Below are positions 13,935-16,437 of a DNA stretch of 16,437 nucleotides, piece after piece. The notes below the pieces were generated by a model. That model was not told the DNA's origin. It was given only the letters and a program-made list of their open reading frames with translations, and did no database searches. The first letter of the stretch is position 1. Every line of letters starts with the position of its first letter. Both the position numbers and the translations under genes were made by a program. The DNA is from Pseudomonadota bacterium (GTDB lineage Bacteria; Pseudomonadota; Alphaproteobacteria; Rhizobiales; Hyphomicrobiaceae): assembly GCA_023405815.1 (NCBI GenBank), contig JAEXXM010000040.1, positions 1 to 16,437 on the forward strand. Reading direction: 5' to 3'.

Positions 13935-14819
13935 ATGGCGCGTGTTCTGGTAACCGGCGGCACGGGCTTTCTCGGCGCCCACGTGGTCGCCGACCTGCGC
14001 ACTGCTGGACATCAGGCGATCCCCGCGGGGCGTCGCCTGGCCGAGGCCGTACATTCTGTTGACCTGCGGGACGAAGCATCCGTCGCGCAATTGGTGGACG
14101 ACGTTCGCCCCGATACGATCATCCATTGTGCGGCCTACGGGGTCGCCCAAGGCGACAACGACTTCGACACGTCGGTAAAGGTCAACGTTGGCGGATCGCT
14201 GTCGCTGCTGGAGGCCGCCATAAGCTGCGGCGTCGAGAGGTTCGTCCAAGTGGGGAGCTGCTTCGAGTATGGCAGCAAGGGTCACGACATCGCTGAGGAC
14301 GAGGCGCTGATGCCCACTGCCGCTTACGGTGCCACGAAGGCGGCGGCGACGCTGCTTACGCGCCAGCGTGCTGCAAGCTCGGACACGCGATTGGTCGTGG
14401 CACGCCCGTTCGGGCTCTGGGGACCAGGCGAGCCGCACGGGCGACTGGTGCCGCAGATCATCGCCGCATGCCGCGCCAATCGCCCGCTCGATCTCACACC
14501 TTGCGACGTCGTTCGCGACTACTCATACGTCGCCGACATGGCGCGATCTCTTGTGAAGCTCGCCTTTGCGGACTACCGGCCCGGAGAGATCGTCAATCTC
14601 GGCAGCGGCGTCGCCGTCGTCCTCCGCGACTTTGTTCTCGAGGTCTCTACCCTTCTCGGAGGCGCGCATTTGATGCGCTTCGGCGCCATAGGTCATCGCC
14701 CAACCGAGATGAAGCGCCTCGTCGCCAATGTGAGCCGGCAGCGTGCGCTCGTTGGCGACCCGCCATCTACACCCATTGACGTCGGACTTCGCGCGATGCA
14801 GCAGGAGCTGCTGTCATGA
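13935..14819 (+). CDS. NAD(P)-dependent epimerase/dehydratase (SDR), probable CDP-3,6-dideoxyhexose reductase or epimerase
   Basis: A 294-residue extended SDR with GGTGFLG (8-14), the serine motif GSCFEYG (107-113) and the catalytic pair Y131-x3-K135 (YGATK). The substrate-side motif DYSYVADMA (195-203) is followed by LGSG. It lies 10 nt after rfbH, where loci for paratose, abequose, ascarylose or tyvelose carry their final 4-ketoreductase or epimerase. Its length and the late FGAIGHRPTEMKRL segment loosely resemble CDP-paratose synthase (RfbS). The most likely job is reducing the 4-keto group of the CDP-3,6-dideoxy sugar. The stereochemistry, and so the sugar's identity, cannot be read from the sequence. 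An unrelated UDP- or dTDP-sugar substrate remains possible. The stop overlaps the next ATG by 4 nt. Confidence 0.82.
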   Translation: MARVLVTGGTGFLGAHVVADLRTAGHQAIPAGRRLAEAVHSVDLRDEASVAQLVDDVRPDTIIHCAAYGVAQGDNDFDTSVKVNVGGSLSLLEAAISCGVERFVQVGSCFEYGSKGHDIAEDEALMPTAAYGATKAAATLLTRQRAASSDTRLVVARPFGLWGPGEPHGRLVPQIIAACRANRPLDLTPCDVVRDYSYVADMARSLVKLAFADYRPGEIVNLGSGVAVVLRDFVLEVSTLLGGAHLMRFGAIGHRPTEMKRLVANVSRQRALVGDPPSTPIDVGLRAMQQELLS

Positions 14820-16003
14820 CGGTCTACGTCGTCAGCGGCATCCCGCCCGGACCCTCCGGCACCGGCCGCTTCGTGTCGTATCTCGAGCGATCCGGCGTCC
14901 GCGTCGTGTTTGGAGATCAATATGAGGTCTCGCGGCGCGCGCTCCTCAAGCAACGACGCTTCGTGAAGGTGGGGACGGCGACTGCTCGGTACCACTGGCG
15001 GCAGTTGAAGCTGTCCCTGTTCCTTCTCTTCGCCGCGCGCCGCAATGATATAGACCTCATCGTCATGCATCCACAAAGCCTCGGGATGCAGCGCACGATC
15101 GAGCTTCTCGAGGCCCGCGAGCACACAGGGCTCTATCTCCTCGACAGCAGCTATTTCTGCATCCGCAGCTATAACTTTCGTGCAGGCGAGAGCGGCCCGT
15201 GCCTTGACTGTCTTGGCAACGATGCGGCCGGCATCGCCAGAAATGGCTGCAAGACTTGGCCAACCGGAGAGGACTTCGCTCCGGAATACGTGCGCCGCTT
15301 GCGGCGTCTCGTCGGCGCCGGCAAGGTCAGCCTCTACGCTCAGAACCCGACTCAGGCGAGGCTCGCCACCGCGCACTTCGGCGCGCCCGTTACTCCGTTC
15401 GGCCTGTGGACCAGCGACTGGAACGAGTGCTTCGAGGCTGCGCCGCGTCGCGCCGAGAAGTCCGAATTCGACGTCGTATTTCATGGCGTCCACGTGGAGG
15501 CCAAGGGCGCCGACTGGCTAGCGCGCGTCGCCGAGAAGTGCCCGGGCATCCGCTTCCTCATGCCATTCCCACCGCCGCCGGGGTTCATCGCGCCCGCCAA
15601 CTGCATCTTTCGTCCCATGAGCTGGGAGACGGGATTGCGGGAGGCGGTCGTGTCGGCGCCGATAACCGCCGTGCCGTCGCTGTGGTCGGCACCCATCGAG
15701 GGTGCGCTGGTGAAAAGCCTCGTCGTGGCCAACGCCGTGGCGGTCTGCGAGAACGACAGCGCGTTTGCCGCCGATCTGCCCGCGGGGTTGGCGCTCGTTC
15801 TCCCCCGCGACGTTACCGCCGCGGCGCAGGTACTTCGCGATGCCGTAGCCTCGGGCTGGAAGCCAGAGCCGCGGTTGAAGATGGAGTGGATCAAGCGGTT
15901 TTATGCGGAGAACTCCGCAATGGCGGATCGGCTGCTGCAAACCGTTTCGTCAGGCCGGCATCGATCAGCTTCGCCAGTTCCCGAGAGCTTAGGTGCATCA
16001 TGA
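14816..16003 (+). CDS. GT-B-like glycosyltransferase with cysteine cluster
   Basis: A 395-residue protein that looks like a divergent family-4-type (GT-B fold) glycosyltransferase. The N-terminal strand VYVVSGIPPGPSGTGRFVSYL (3-22) fits the first Rossmann strand and glycine-rich loop. FDVVFHGVHVEAKGADWL (218-235) fits the start of the C-terminal domain. PIEGALVKSL (293-302) lies where the conserved acidic residue of the nucleotide-sugar site is expected. Residues 115-145 hold four cysteines (C115, C129, C132, C145) around GPCLDCLGN, a possible metal-binding knuckle. Something similar occurs in some GT4 proteins with a HDxxxxCPRG-type region. ATG 14816 overlaps the previous stop by 4 nt and has AGGAG at 14803-14807. 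Donor and acceptor cannot be inferred. Confidence 0.65.
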   Translation: MTVYVVSGIPPGPSGTGRFVSYLERSGVRVVFGDQYEVSRRALLKQRRFVKVGTATARYHWRQLKLSLFLLFAARRNDIDLIVMHPQSLGMQRTIELLEAREHTGLYLLDSSYFCIRSYNFRAGESGPCLDCLGNDAAGIARNGCKTWPTGEDFAPEYVRRLRRLVGAGKVSLYAQNPTQARLATAHFGAPVTPFGLWTSDWNECFEAAPRRAEKSEFDVVFHGVHVEAKGADWLARVAEKCPGIRFLMPFPPPPGFIAPANCIFRPMSWETGLREAVVSAPITAVPSLWSAPIEGALVKSLVVANAVAVCENDSAFAADLPAGLALVLPRDVTAAAQVLRDAVASGWKPEPRLKMEWIKRFYAENSAMADRLLQTVSSGRHRSASPVPESLGAS

Positions 16004-16437
16004 AGCAGGACTTGGCGCCGATCGTTGCCTTCGTGTTCAACCGGCCCGAGCATTCGGCGCGCATGCTTGAAAGTCTCCGCGCAAACCCGGAGATCGACCG
16101 CAGCGCCCTGACTATCTATTGCGACGGACAGCGCTCGGAGCGCGATGCTCCCGCCGTGGAGGAAACGCGGCGCGCTGTCCGCGCGGCGGCGCCTGCGCAT
16201 GCACGCATCATCGAGCGATCGGAGAATTTTGGTCTCGCCAAATCCATCATTACCGGCGTGACCGAGGCGACGCGGGACTATGGGCGGGTCATCGTAGCCG
16301 AGGACGACCTCGTCTTTTCGCCTCTGGCGTTGGGCTACTTCAATGCCGCGCTCGATCGGTATGCCGACGATGAGCAAGTGATGCACGTTGCCGGCTACAT
16401 GTTCCCGGTCCGCAATCGCGTGCCTCGCGCCTTCTTC
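16000..16437 (+). CDS. GT-A (family 2-like) glycosyltransferase, N-terminal part (cut by window end)
   Basis: The frame starts at ATG 16000, overlaps the previous stop by 4 nt, and is open to the last base, giving 146 residues. The opening strand PIVAFVFNRPEHSARMLESL (7-26), IYCDGQRS (39-46), SENFGLAKSIITGV (74-87) and IVAEDDLVFSP (98-108) are the successive elements of a GT-A nucleotide-sugar binding domain. EDD (101-103) is in the DxD position that holds the metal. AGGTG at 15991-15995 may be the ribosome binding site. The acceptor-binding half is missing, so linkage and sugar are unknown. It continues the operon of sugar-assembly genes beyond the window. Confidence 0.85.
   Translation, partial: MKQDLAPIVAFVFNRPEHSARMLESLRANPEIDRSALTIYCDGQRSERDAPAVEETRRAVRAAAPAHARIIERSENFGLAKSIITGVTEATRDYGRVIVAEDDLVFSPLALGYFNAALDRYADDEQVMHVAGYMFPVRNRVPRAFF

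Noticed and set aside
1..16437. CRISPR arrays, tRNA/rRNA genes, insertion sequences or transposases
   Set aside because: I saw no regularly spaced repeats, no tRNA-like folds and no transposase-like protein. The intergenic spaces are all short.

Overview
The window is about 16.4 kb of GC-rich DNA (several 60-nt rows counted by hand give about 65% G+C in most genes). Nearly all of it is one surface-polysaccharide biosynthesis and export locus. Every supported gene is on the + strand, packed with 1-4 nt overlaps or short gaps. The long minus-strand reading frames are shadows of GC-rich coding DNA. Codon bias and gene families suggest a proteobacterium, most likely an alphaproteobacterium, but nothing here fixes the genus.

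Layout. (1) 1-1196: the tail of a UDP-glucose/GDP-mannose dehydrogenase family gene and a complete GDP-L-fucose synthase, both making nucleotide sugars. (2) 1197-2598: a regulatory block. A 152-nt intergenic region carries a perfect 9-bp inverted repeat. It is followed by a winged-helix regulator with a fused Rossmann-like domain, an overlapping RfaH/NusG-type antiterminator gene, and then a leader of about 100 nt. That leader contains a 12-nt sequence matching the enterobacterial ops pause/recruitment element, GGCGGTAGCATG. (3) 2599-5645: a methyltransferase and a Wzm/Wzt ABC exporter whose ATPase has a C-terminal, probably glycan-binding, domain. (4) 5650-7662: a radical SAM/SPASM enzyme and an FkbM-type methyltransferase in DNA of visibly lower GC. 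(5) 7647-10681: an unusual glycosyltransferase-like protein and an AsnB-type amidotransferase. (6) 10701-14819: RfbF, RfbG and RfbH, which make the CDP-3,6-dideoxyhexose precursor, plus an SDR that probably finishes the sugar. (7) 14816-16437: a GT-B-like glycosyltransferase with a cysteine cluster and the start of a GT-A glycosyltransferase cut by the window edge.

How the parts may work together (inference): the locus would make a glycan from fucose, possibly uronic acid or uronamide, and a CDP-derived 3,6-dideoxyhexose. The glycan would be methylated and exported by Wzm/Wzt. The long operon would be expressed under a local regulator and an RfaH-like factor loaded at the ops-like site just after its own gene. 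The most interesting signal is this antiterminator gene with an ops-like element immediately downstream. The protein aligns without gaps to E. coli RfaH over its first 75 residues but lacks several of the residues RfaH uses to read ops. Genes expected but not seen are gmd, the RfbI-type reductase partner of RfbH, and an initiating phosphoglycosyltransferase. They may lie outside the window.
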